The notes under the pieces: model-generated
What the model was told of the DNA's origin: nothing
Database searches by the model: none
Seen by the model: the letters and a program-made list of their open reading frames with translations, nothing else
Part shown: positions 1 through 6,428 of the stretch, in pieces
Layout: every line of letters begins with the position of its first letter
Numbering within the stretch: position 1 is the stretch's first letter
DNA from: an uncultured Ruminococcus sp.
GTDB lineage: Bacteria > Bacillota > Clostridia > Oscillospirales > Acutalibacteraceae
DNA length: 8,478 nt
NCBI GenBank assembly: GCA_902773155.1
Contig: CACYDK010000173.1
Location: 1 to 8,478 of the forward strand
Direction of reading: 5' to 3'
Translations under genes and position numbers: made by a program

Positions 1-2219
1 ATATCTGGACGAAAAAGGTAGGCGTCAGCGAGGAGCATATGGTTCGTCTGGGAAAGGCCGACAACTTTTGGGAGCACGGCAGCGGCCCCTGCGGTCCCTG
101 CTCCGAAATCTATTACGACAGAGGCGAGGAGCATGGCTGCGGCAAGCCGACCTGCAAGGTGGGTTGCGACTGCGACCGTTATATGGAGGTTTGGAACCTC
201 GTATTCACTCAGTTTGACAACGACGGAAACAACAACTACACCCCCCTCGAACACCCGAATATCGACACAGGTATGGGTCTCGAGCGTCTCGCGTGCGTAA
301 TGCAGGGCGTAGACAACCTCTTCCTCGTCGATACAGTTCAGAATATTATGAAGCATATCAGCGATATCGTCGGAGTAAAGTACGGCGCGAGCGAAAAAAC
401 CGACATCTCGCTTCGCGTTATCACCGACCATATCCGTTCAACTACGTTTATGATTTCCGACGGCGTAATGCCGTCTAACGAAGGCCGCGGCTACGTTCTC
501 AGGAGACTTCTTCGCCGTGCCGCGCGTCACGGAAGGCTTCTCGGCTACACCGAGCCCTTCCTTTACAAGGTCTGCGATACCGTGATCCGCGAGAACGAGT
601 CCGCCTATCCGGAGCTTCGCGACAAGCAGGACTTTATTACAAAGCTCATCAAGGTCGAGGAGGAAAACTTCTCAAGAACCATCGATCAGGGACTTTCGCT
701 TCTCAACGATATTATGAAGAGAGGCAACGTTGACGCCATCACCGGCGAGGAAGCCTTCAAGCTTAACGATACCTTCGGCTTCCCGATCGATCTCACACGT
801 GAGATAGCCGCGGAAAGCGGTATCAAGGTTGACGTCGACAGATTCCGCGAGCTGCTTGCAGAGCAGAAAAAGCGCAGCCGCGCCGCCAGAAAGAACGCCG
901 GAGCCGACGCGTGGATATCGGACGCTACCGACCTTTCGGACATCGCTTCCACAAAATTCACAGGCTATACGGACAATTCCGCCGACGCCGAGATCCTTGC
1001 TATTATACGCGACGGACAGCGCGTTGAGCAGGTTTACGAGGGTGAGAGCGCGGTAGTAGTTACCGACGTTACCCCGTTCTATGCCGAGTCAGGCGGACAG
1101 GTCGGCGATCTCGGAACGATATCGAACGCTGACGCAAATGCATCTGTGGACAATACCACTAAGGACGCTCAGGGAATCTTCCTTCACGCCGTGACAGTTA
1201 CAAGCGGCGCGCTCACAGTCGGCGATAAGGTAAAAATGGAGATCGATGTTGAGCGCCGCGACGCTATCCGCCGTAACCACACGGCCGCTCACCTGCTTCA
1301 GGCTGCGCTTAGACAGGTTCTCGGAACTCATGTCGAGCAGGCCGGTCAGCTTGTAAACGAGGATATGGTTCGCTTCGATTTTACCCACTTTGAGGCTATG
1401 ACCGCAAAGGAGCTTCTGGATGTTGAAGCTCTTGTAAACAAGACAATTCTCTCCGGAATTCCGGTTGAAAATATGGAAATGCCTATCGACGAGGCCAAAA
1501 AGCTCGGAGCTATGGCTCTGTTCGGCGAAAAATACGGCGACGTTGTACGCGTTGTTAAGGCCGGAGATTTCTCCGTCGAGCTCTGCGGCGGTACTCATGT
1601 TGACAATACGGCAAAGCTCGGCCTCTTTAAAATCCGTCAGGAGGGCTCCGTAGCCGCCGGCGTAAGGCGTATCGAGGCTCTTACCGGTACGGGCGTTACC
1701 GACTATATCGGAAGAATGCTCGAGGAAATCGGAAAGACAGCCGCGGCGTTTAAGATTTCGAATATTAAGAAGCTCGCCGAAACCGGCGCCAAGATCGCCG
1801 AGGAGCTCAAGGCCAAGGATAAGCAGATCGAGGCTCTTCAGCAGAAGCTCGCCCGCGCTCAGCTCACAGGGATAATGTCCGGAGCCGAGGACGTTAACGG
1901 CGTCAGCGTCATCACCGCCGAAATCGACGACGCGTCCGGAGACCAGCTCCGCTCCATTACCGAAATGTGTGCCGAAAAGAACGAGAAATGCGTTGTCGTT
2001 CTCTGCGGCTTAAGCGGCGGCAAGGCGACCTTTGCCTGCAGAGTCGGCAAGGAAGCCCTCCCGCTCGGTTTTAACGCCGGAAAAATAGTCCGCGCGGTCG
2101 CCCAGCTTACGGGCGGTAACGGCGGCGGTAAGCCCGACATCGCTATGGCCGGCGCAAAGGACGTTTCCAAGGTCGGAGAGGCTCTTTCAGCCGTAAAGGA
2201 CATAGTAGCTCAGGCATAA
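1..2219 (+). CDS. alaS: Alanine--tRNA ligase (AlaRS), 5'-truncated by the window edge
   Basis: Cytoplasmic class II synthetase that charges tRNA-Ala and clears mischarged Ser/Gly. The reading frame is open from base 3 with no start codon in view, so 738 C-terminal residues are visible. Aligning the editing histidines and cysteine with E. coli numbering gives an offset of about 138, so the full protein should be near 876 aa and the missing part is the N-terminal catalytic segment with motif 1. Seen: the catalytic stretch NFWEHGSGPCGPCSE near visible residue 20; a Cys-rich insert (C-x5-C-x3-C-x-C); motif 3 as GMGLERL; the editing site HTAAH (visible H426, H430) and CGGTH (C528, H532), giving all four metal ligands; a coiled segment; and a C-Ala tail with GGNGGG. 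The gene is intact to its TAA stop. The following gap has no T-rich terminator, so read-through into murL is possible. Confidence 0.97.
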   Translation, partial: IWTKKVGVSEEHMVRLGKADNFWEHGSGPCGPCSEIYYDRGEEHGCGKPTCKVGCDCDRYMEVWNLVFTQFDNDGNNNYTPLEHPNIDTGMGLERLACVMQGVDNLFLVDTVQNIMKHISDIVGVKYGASEKTDISLRVITDHIRSTTFMISDGVMPSNEGRGYVLRRLLRRAARHGRLLGYTEPFLYKVCDTVIRENESAYPELRDKQDFITKLIKVEEENFSRTIDQGLSLLNDIMKRGNVDAITGEEAFKLNDTFGFPIDLTREIAAESGIKVDVDRFRELLAEQKKRSRAARKNAGADAWISDATDLSDIASTKFTGYTDNSADAEILAIIRDGQRVEQVYEGESAVVVTDVTPFYAESGGQVGDLGTISNADANASVDNTTKDAQGIFLHAVTVTSGALTVGDKVKMEIDVERRDAIRRNHTAAHLLQAALRQVLGTHVEQAGQLVNEDMVRFDFTHFEAMTAKELLDVEALVNKTILSGIPVENMEMPIDEAKKLGAMALFGEKYGDVVRVVKAGDFSVELCGGTHVDNTAKLGLFKIRQEGSVAAGVRRIEALTGTGVTDYIGRMLEEIGKTAAAFKISNIKKLAETGAKIAEELKAKDKQIEALQQKLARAQLTGIMSGAEDVNGVSVITAEIDDASGDQLRSITEMCAEKNEKCVVVLCGLSGGKATFACRVGKEALPLGFNAGKIVRAVAQLTGGNGGGKPDIAMAGAKDVSKVGEALSAVKDIVAQA

Positions 2220-2340
2220 TTAGTTTTCTCAGCCCCCCGAGCATCAACAACGTGTTGAGGATGGGGGTTGTATACAACCGCAATTTGGAAAAATACGGAT
2301 TTGAACGAAATCTTTATTACAAGTATTTAAGGTGATTATT
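2220..2340. other. alaS-murL intergenic region with hairpin; no clear promoter
   Basis: The stretch holds an imperfect hairpin at 2234-2267: CCCCC pairs with GGGGG, an internal loop follows, then TCAACA pairs with TGTTGA around an ACG loop. No T-run follows, so it is not a standard intrinsic terminator. It abuts a perfect palindrome (separate entry). I found only weak sigma-70 matches: TTGAAC at 2301 with TATTTA at 2324, and that -10 would lie inside the murL ribosome binding site. murL may therefore be co-transcribed with alaS or use a promoter I cannot recognise. Confidence 0.5.
2266..2279. repeat. Perfect 14-base palindrome upstream of murL
   Basis: GGTTGTATACAACC is identical to its own reverse complement. 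It sits 47 bases after the alaS stop and about 60 bases before the murL start, sharing its first two G with the 3' arm of the preceding hairpin. It could be an operator for a dimeric regulator of the murL-murD2 unit or part of an RNA structure. No regulator gene lies next to it. Confidence 0.55.
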
Positions 2341-2343
2341 ATG
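2328..2343 (+). promoter_or_regulatory. murL ribosome binding site deciding the ATG start
   Basis: TAAGGTGAT precedes ATG 2341. AGGTGAT matches seven bases of the 16S 3' tail (AUCACCU), and the spacing fits the ATG. The GTG at 2332 that would extend the protein by three residues is itself inside this pairing element. Confidence 0.7.
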
Positions 2344-3702
2344 AGCGACAGGAATGACAGCTTTAAGAAATTCAGGGAGGATTATCCCGAATTCGTTTAT
2401 TCGGGTTATGAAATCTCCGAGAGCGAGGATACGCTTGATATCGTCTATCGCTTCGAGATAAAGGGGCTCAGCGGCTTCTCACCGAAATGGTCGATAAAAA
2501 AGCCCTCTAAGCCCATAGATACTAGCGACAAAATCATCCGCGCGCTGGCTTTTTCGCTCGGCATGGTCGAGCTCGTAAGCTACTGGAAGATAACCTGCTC
2601 GCCAACCGTAACGGTAGAGTGCGGCTCGCTTGACAGCGCTCAGCTCGAGTGGTGGAAGAAGCTCTACAAAAAGGGACTCGGCGAGTTCTATTACCGAAAC
2701 GGCATCGACCCCGAGGGCGATTATATGTCGATCAAATGCACAGGGAACGAGAATTTCTCAGGAGAGCAGAAGCTCTGTCCGGACTCGGGTAAGGTTATTA
2801 TCCCGATAGGCGGAGGCAAGGATTCTGCAGTTACAATAGAAACCCTGAAAAAAAGCGCCGACCGCTACTGCTATATCATCAATCCCCGGCAGGCCACCCT
2901 TGACACGGCCGAGGTTTCCGGAATCGACAGGGACAAATGGCTCATTGCCCGCCGTACCCTCGACAAAAATATGCTCAGGCTGAACAGCGAGGGCTTTCTG
3001 AACGGCCATACTCCGTTCTCCGCGCTTGTTGCTTTTTCCTCGGTGCTCACGGCTTATATGCACCAAATCGCTTTTGTCGCGCTTTCTAACGAATCGAGCG
3101 CGAACGAGTCTACTGTAAAGGGCTCGGATGTAAACCACCAGTATTCTAAGAGTCTCGAGTTTGAGAGCGATTTTATCGGCTACGAGAGCGAGTATATAGG
3201 CTCGGGCGTCAGCTATTTCAGCCTTCTGCGTCCGCTCACCGAAATCGGAATAGCGAGGATTTTCTCGCGGCTTAAGCCCTATCATCCGATCTTTCGCAGC
3301 TGCAACGTCGGAAGCAAGGAGGATAAATGGTGCGCCCATTGTCCAAAATGCCTCTTTGTATACATAGTGCTTTCGCCCTTTGTCGAGCCTGAGCGGCTCG
3401 CGGAGATTTTCGGCGACAATATGCTCGACAACCCCGAAATGCTTCGCGATTTTGACGAGCTTGTGGGTGTGACTCCCGAAAAGCCTTTTGAGTGCGTCGG
3501 AAGCCGCTACGAGGTGAACGCCGCTCTCCAGAGCATAATTAAACGTTTCGAGAAAGAGAGCAGGGAGCTTCCCGCTCTGCTTAAGCACTACAAAACGCTC
3601 GGCGAGCCGGAGTACGACCTCGACTCGATGTGCGATTTGTTTGACGAGGACAACCACGTTCCGGAGAAATTCCGCGGCGCGGTAAAACAGATGATGAAAT
3701 AA
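2341..3702 (+). CDS. murL: MurL-type UDP-MurNAc-L-Ala-L-Glu epimerase (PP-loop ATPase)
   Basis: Predicted cytoplasmic enzyme that inverts the terminal L-Glu of UDP-MurNAc-L-Ala-L-Glu to D-Glu, using ATP hydrolysed to AMP and PPi. 453 aa. Seen: N-terminal domain (about 1-150) without a motif I can name; a PP-loop GGGKDS at 157-162, the AMP-forming signature of the N-type/QueC-like ATPase fold; INPRQ shortly after; NESSAN at 250-255 and NHQYSKS at 265-271, which I recall as conserved in MurL; and a cysteine cluster C321-x9-C331-x2-C334-x2-C337 that resembles the zinc site of QueC. Start: ATG 2341 is preceded by AAGGTGAT at a spacing of 6; an in-frame GTG at 2332 lies inside that Shine-Dalgarno and is unlikely to be used. 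A MurD-family gene follows 10 bases after the stop, which strongly supports MurL over a generic PP-loop tRNA-modifying enzyme. No biochemical data exist for this protein here. Confidence 0.82.
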   Translation: MSDRNDSFKKFREDYPEFVYSGYEISESEDTLDIVYRFEIKGLSGFSPKWSIKKPSKPIDTSDKIIRALAFSLGMVELVSYWKITCSPTVTVECGSLDSAQLEWWKKLYKKGLGEFYYRNGIDPEGDYMSIKCTGNENFSGEQKLCPDSGKVIIPIGGGKDSAVTIETLKKSADRYCYIINPRQATLDTAEVSGIDRDKWLIARRTLDKNMLRLNSEGFLNGHTPFSALVAFSSVLTAYMHQIAFVALSNESSANESTVKGSDVNHQYSKSLEFESDFIGYESEYIGSGVSYFSLLRPLTEIGIARIFSRLKPYHPIFRSCNVGSKEDKWCAHCPKCLFVYIVLSPFVEPERLAEIFGDNMLDNPEMLRDFDELVGVTPEKPFECVGSRYEVNAALQSIIKRFEKESRELPALLKHYKTLGEPEYDLDSMCDLFDEDNHVPEKFRGAVKQMMK

Positions 3703-3712
3703 AGGTGAAACT

Positions 3713-4984
3713 ATGTTAAACCGCATTGCCGATCTGATAAAGGACAAGAAGGTACTGATCCTCGGCTTCGGCCGCGAGGGTCGCTCAACCTTTTCACTGA
3801 TAAATAGGGTAGGGGGCTTTCGCGAGCTCGCTATTGCCGACCAAAAGGCTCCCGAGGATGTCTCCGGGCTAAAGATTCACTCCGGCGAAGGCTACCTCGA
3901 CTGCCTCAACGATTACGACGTCGTTTTCAAGAGCCCCGGGGTTGTGCTTCCTCAGACAGATTACAGCTGTGTTCTGACATCTCAGGTCGAGCTTTTTCTT
4001 GAAAAGTACAGCCGTCAGGTCATTGGAATAACCGGAACAAAGGGCAAGAGCACCGTTTCCTCACTGATGTATCATGTATTAAGCGAGAACGGAGTGCCGT
4101 GCCTTTTTGCCGGAAATATCGGACTGCCGGTTTTTGAGATCGTTCCCGAGATCCGTCCCGAAACGGTAGTTGTTTTGGAGCTTTCATGCCATCAGCTGGA
4201 GTATTGTCGCTATTCTCCGGAGCTCGCGCTGCTTTTGAATCTCTACGAGGATCACCTCGACCATTACGGAACAATGGAAAAGTACGTGCGTGCCAAAAAG
4301 AATATCTATTTGAACCAGCGTCCGCTCGATTTGCTTCTCTGCATAGATGAGGTTCGTCCGGCTAAGGAGGAGTCAGTGTCGAGGACAGTCGCCGTTACGA
4401 GCGATGTCCTGCCCTTCAGGAGCTTTTCCGAGGTCGAGGGCGCCAGACTCCGCGGCGAGCACAATCTTCTGAACTGCGCCTTTGTCTACACCGTCGCCAA
4501 AACCTTTGGAATTTCCGGCGAAGAGTTCATCTCCTCGCTCAAGACCTTCTCTCCGCTCAGACACCGCCTCGAGCTCATAGGCGAGAAGGACGGCGTCGAG
4601 TACTTTGACGACTCGATCTCAACCACCGTAGAATCAGCGATCAGCGCGATGGAGAGCGTTGCCAACGCCTCTACGATATTGCTCGGAGGTATGGACAGGG
4701 GGATCGAGTACGACAAGCTCGTTTCATATCTGCGCTCAAAGCCCATAAAAAACGTGATTTGTATGTACGATTCAGGCAGGCGCATTTACGATATGCTCAG
4801 CGAGGAGCCGCCCGAGGGCTCCAACCTGCTTTACCGCGACGATCTCGAGTCGGCTGTCTCCGCGGCAAAGGAGGTCACAGGGAAGGGCGAAGCCTGTATT
4901 CTTTCGCCGGCCTCCGCAAGCTACGGCTATTTTACAAACTTTGAGGAGCGCGGGGACGTTTTCAAGTCTCTTGCCCTTGAATAA
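3713..4984 (+). CDS. murD2: MurD2-type UDP-MurNAc-L-alanine--L-glutamate ligase
   Basis: Cytoplasmic ATP-dependent Mur ligase adding glutamate to UDP-MurNAc-L-Ala; L-Glu is inferred as the substrate. 423 aa, close to the usual MurD length. Seen: Rossmann-like N-terminus with GFGREG at 18-23; Mur P-loop GTKGKST at 108-114; ELSCHQLE at 156-163; H181 in EDHLDHY; K196, equivalent to the carbamylated Lys198 of E. coli MurD; C-terminal domain with HRLE, DDSISTT (299-305), GGMDRG (325-330) and SPASASYGYFTNFEERG. The classical D-Glu contacts differ: E. coli Lys319 aligns with I302 and Lys348 with R329, while Ser415 and Phe422 are kept. The ATG follows AAAGGTGA, 10 bases after the murL stop, so the two are translationally linked. 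A classical MurD is the alternative; the active-site changes and the murL neighbour argue against it. Confidence 0.85.
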   Translation: MLNRIADLIKDKKVLILGFGREGRSTFSLINRVGGFRELAIADQKAPEDVSGLKIHSGEGYLDCLNDYDVVFKSPGVVLPQTDYSCVLTSQVELFLEKYSRQVIGITGTKGKSTVSSLMYHVLSENGVPCLFAGNIGLPVFEIVPEIRPETVVVLELSCHQLEYCRYSPELALLLNLYEDHLDHYGTMEKYVRAKKNIYLNQRPLDLLLCIDEVRPAKEESVSRTVAVTSDVLPFRSFSEVEGARLRGEHNLLNCAFVYTVAKTFGISGEEFISSLKTFSPLRHRLELIGEKDGVEYFDDSISTTVESAISAMESVANASTILLGGMDRGIEYDKLVSYLRSKPIKNVICMYDSGRRIYDMLSEEPPEGSNLLYRDDLESAVSAAKEVTGKGEACILSPASASYGYFTNFEERGDVFKSLALE

Positions 4985-4999
4985 AAAACGCAAAACAAA

Positions 5000-5032
5000 T
5001 AGCAAAAGCGTCCGTTGCGGACGCTTTTGCTA
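5000..5032 (+). terminator. Intrinsic terminator after murL-murD2
   Basis: A perfect 15-bp stem with a TTG loop: arms 5000-5014 and 5018-5032, GC-rich core GCGTCCG/CGGACGC flanked by AAAA/TTTT. It lies 15 bases after the murD2 stop, so it ends that transcript. The A- and T-runs on both sides make it able to work in either direction. Confidence 0.88.
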
Positions 5033-5049
5033 ATTAAGAGGGGAAATTT

Positions 5050-5103
5050 ATGAAAATCACTAATAAGTGGAGAAATCTGTTTTCCTTGACTGTGACTATA
5101 TGA
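5050..5103 (+). CDS. Possible 17-aa leader-type small ORF
   Basis: An ATG at 5050 preceded by GAGGGG at a spacing of 6 opens a frame for MKITNKWRNLFSLTVTI, followed by TGA and an in-frame TAA directly after it. It lies 18 bases after a strong terminator, and I see no promoter between them, so it would need terminator read-through. It has no recognisable domain. It may be a leader peptide, the start of a decayed gene, or chance; only the good ribosome binding site supports it. Confidence 0.25.
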   Translation: MKITNKWRNLFSLTVTI

Positions 5104-5220
5104 TAAAGCACTAATGTGAACGTTTTTTGAATATTAGTTTAAGGTTTAAGGAAAAATACGTAGCGTTTATGTGCAAAAACGTCTTTATGTGAAGTTTAGC
5201 TGAATTTTTGCTTGCGGGTA
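5104..5220. other. AT-rich intergenic stretch upstream of the marR promoter
   Basis: Clearly more AT-rich than the flanking genes. It contains an exact tandem TTTAAGG-TTTAAGG (5138-5151), two copies of TTTATGTG 18 bases apart (5166 and 5184), and an inverted pair ACGTTTTT/AAAAACGT (5120-5127, 5175-5182). CTAAT/ATTAG (5111, 5133) can form a weak stem. I see no gene here apart from the questionable leader ORF before it. Regulator binding or decayed sequence are both possible. Confidence 0.4.
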
Positions 5221-5248
5221 TTGACTTTCGCGGAAATATGATTATAAT
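5221..5248 (+). promoter_or_regulatory. Sigma-70-type promoter of the marR-tetR unit
   Basis: TTGACT at 5221-5226 and a consensus TATAAT at 5243-5248 are separated by 16 bases. The start codon of marR is 34 bases after the -10 box, giving a short leader. The box overlaps the inverted repeat described next, fitting repression by blocking RNA polymerase. Confidence 0.8.
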
Positions 5249-5268
5249 ATGTAGCAAGCTACAGATTA
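5245..5268. promoter_or_regulatory. Probable MarR autorepressor operator (24-base inverted repeat)
   Basis: Arms TAATATGTAGC and GCTACAGATTA flank a central AA and pair at 10 of 11 positions; the core is TGTAGC-AA-GCTACA at 5250-5263. The site covers the end of the -10 box and the likely transcription start, 14 bases before the marR start codon. MarR family dimers bind such palindromes and commonly repress their own genes. That this particular MarR binds here is inferred from position. Confidence 0.7.
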
Positions 5269-5282
5269 GGAAAGGCAGTACT

Positions 5283-5708
5283 ATGAGCGAGTATCAGAAT
5301 TTAGGCTACCTAATAAAGTTAATAAGCGACACTTTGCTGAAGCTTGTAAATTCAAGCATCTGCGAGTTCGGACTGACCTTCCAGCAGTTCCAGGTTATCG
5401 AGTTTATCATCAACTCAGAGGGCGAGGTCAGCCAAAAGGATATCGAATCCTATATGGGGGTTGCTCACCCAACGGTGGTGGGACTTCTTAAAAGGATGGA
5501 GATGAAGAACTTCATCGTCTGTAAGTTTAATCCGAACGATAAGCGGATAAAGAACGTCTACCTTACAAAAAAGGCTTACAGGATCATGGAAGAGGTAAGC
5601 CGGATGAAACGCGAGGTCGAGGGAGAGCTTCTCCTTGGAATGGACGAGGGTCAGAAAAACCTCCTGATGAGCTCGCTCAACACCGTGCTTAAAAACATCA
5701 CAAAATAG
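5283..5708 (+). CDS. MarR-family transcriptional regulator
   Basis: DNA-binding dimeric regulator of 141 aa, a normal MarR length. Seen: N-terminal dimerisation helix (about 5-29); winged helix-turn-helix with VSQKDIESYMGVAHPTVVGLLKRM at about 49-72; wing with N83-P-N-D86-K-R88 and the usual VYLT ending; C-terminal helices for dimerisation. Cys27 and Cys80 are the only cysteines. ATG 5283 is chosen because AGGAAAGG sits 7 bases upstream; a longer frame from TTG 5208 would run through the promoter and operator and is rejected. It is first in a unit with tetR (41-base gap) and a micropeptide. Autoregulation is suggested by the palindrome at its promoter. The ligand is unknown, and no efflux or resistance gene is adjacent in this window. 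Confidence 0.93.
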   Translation: MSEYQNLGYLIKLISDTLLKLVNSSICEFGLTFQQFQVIEFIINSEGEVSQKDIESYMGVAHPTVVGLLKRMEMKNFIVCKFNPNDKRIKNVYLTKKAYRIMEEVSRMKREVEGELLLGMDEGQKNLLMSSLNTVLKNITK

Positions 5709-5735
5709 CATCAGATTATCCATCCATACAATGCG

Positions 5736-5752
5736 CATAGAGAAAGGCTATG
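5736..5752 (+). promoter_or_regulatory. Small hairpin or operator-like repeat before tetR
   Basis: CATAG (5736-5740) and CTATG (5748-5752) are inverted around AGAAAGG. As RNA, a 5-bp hairpin would put the purine-rich AGAAAGG in its loop; as DNA, it could be a half-site pair for a dimeric repressor. The arms are short, so chance is a real possibility. Confidence 0.3.
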
Positions 5753-5761
5753 GTGATTACT

Positions 5762-6379
5762 ATGATTAAACGCACCTTTTACAATCTCCCCGCTGAGAAG
5801 CGCGAGAAAATCATCGACATTACCCGCAAGGAATTCCAGAAGGGCAACAAGCGCAAGATTACCATAAACACCGTTATCAAAAAGGCCGGCATTTCGCGCG
5901 GCAGCTTCTACCAGTATTTTGACGATAAGCTCGACCTTGTTGAGCTCGTTACGGACGATATGATAGAGAAGATGCTTGGGTTCGTGCGCGATGAGCTTAT
6001 GCTCAACGGCGGCGATATATTCGCCTTGCCGCTCAGGATATTCGACGTTATGACGGTCGATCAGTTCGAGACTTCCGATATCCGCGATTACGCCGATATG
6101 ATCACTCTGGCCGATAACGAAAACCAGAACCGCGACCTTATCTCCGACTACATGCAGTATCGTTCCAGAAAACCCGATTTTATCGGTAGGCTCGATAAGT
6201 ACATAGACCGCTCCAAGCTCGCCTACTCGTCCGACAAGGACATCGAATATGTCGTGTTCCTTATGTTTGATGTGCTCAAGCTCGCTATGAGCAACGTTAT
6301 CAAGGGCGGAAGCGTCGAGTCAGAGCGTGCGGCTCTCGGCAGAAAAATCGAGATCATTCGCAACGGAGCCGCCGTTTGA
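5762..6379 (+). CDS. TetR/AcrR-family transcriptional regulator
   Basis: 205-aa one-component regulator. Seen: N-terminal TetR DNA-binding domain with FYNLPAEKREKIID, then the helix-turn-helix ITINTVIKKAGISRGSFYQYFDDKLDL at about 33-59, a close match to the family signature; the helical C-terminal ligand and dimerisation domain has no motif that tells the ligand. ATG 5762 is preferred because GGTGAT ends 4 bases upstream, in the same arrangement as murL; an ATG at 5750 would add four residues and has only AGAAAGG two bases away. It follows marR by a short gap without its own clear promoter or terminator, so co-transcription is likely. Two regulators in tandem suggest a two-input switch, but the regulated target is not evident here. 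Confidence 0.92.
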   Translation: MIKRTFYNLPAEKREKIIDITRKEFQKGNKRKITINTVIKKAGISRGSFYQYFDDKLDLVELVTDDMIEKMLGFVRDELMLNGGDIFALPLRIFDVMTVDQFETSDIRDYADMITLADNENQNRDLISDYMQYRSRKPDFIGRLDKYIDRSKLAYSSDKDIEYVVFLMFDVLKLAMSNVIKGGSVESERAALGRKIEIIRNGAAV

Positions 6380-6405
6380 TCACTGAATAACCCGCCTGGC
6401 TTCGG

Positions 6406-6423
6406 CCTATACTAATAGGGGTG
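6406..6423 (+). promoter_or_regulatory. Micropeptide ribosome binding site with a small sequestering hairpin
   Basis: GGGGTGAT gives a strong 16S match 5 bases before ATG 6429. CCTAT (6406-6410) can pair with ATAGG (6415-6419) around ACTA, which would hide part of this site. The stem is only 5 bp, so an effect on translation is speculative. Confidence 0.4.
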
Positions 6424-6428
6424 ATCAA

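Noticed and set aside
1089..1598. Minus-strand open frame of 169 codons inside alaS
   Set aside because: It is a shadow of the conserved alaS editing domain, with no family resemblance or ribosome site of note.
2261..2335. 24-codon frame across the alaS-murL gap
   Set aside because: Its ATG has GAGG directly abutting with no spacer, it contains the palindrome and the murL ribosome site, and it shows no family resemblance.
2332..2340. GTG start for murL adding three residues
   Set aside because: The GTG is part of the GGTGAT Shine-Dalgarno; ATG 2341 has the right spacing.
2758..3747. Long minus-strand open frame (329 codons) opposite murL
   Set aside because: It lies wholly antisense to a well-supported gene, has no recognisable domain, and long antisense frames are expected from the codon bias of G+C-rich third positions.
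5086..5106. TTGACT and TATGAT as a promoter inside the small leader ORF
   Set aside because: The two boxes are only about 7 bases apart, far too close for sigma-70 recognition.
5208..5282. TTG start for marR adding 25 residues
   Set aside because: The extension would cover the -35, the -10 and the operator; ATG 5283 has a good ribosome site and matches the usual MarR N-terminus.
6384..6413. TGAATA and TATACT as a separate promoter for the micropeptide
   Set aside because: The -35 match is poor; co-transcription with tetR explains the gene better.
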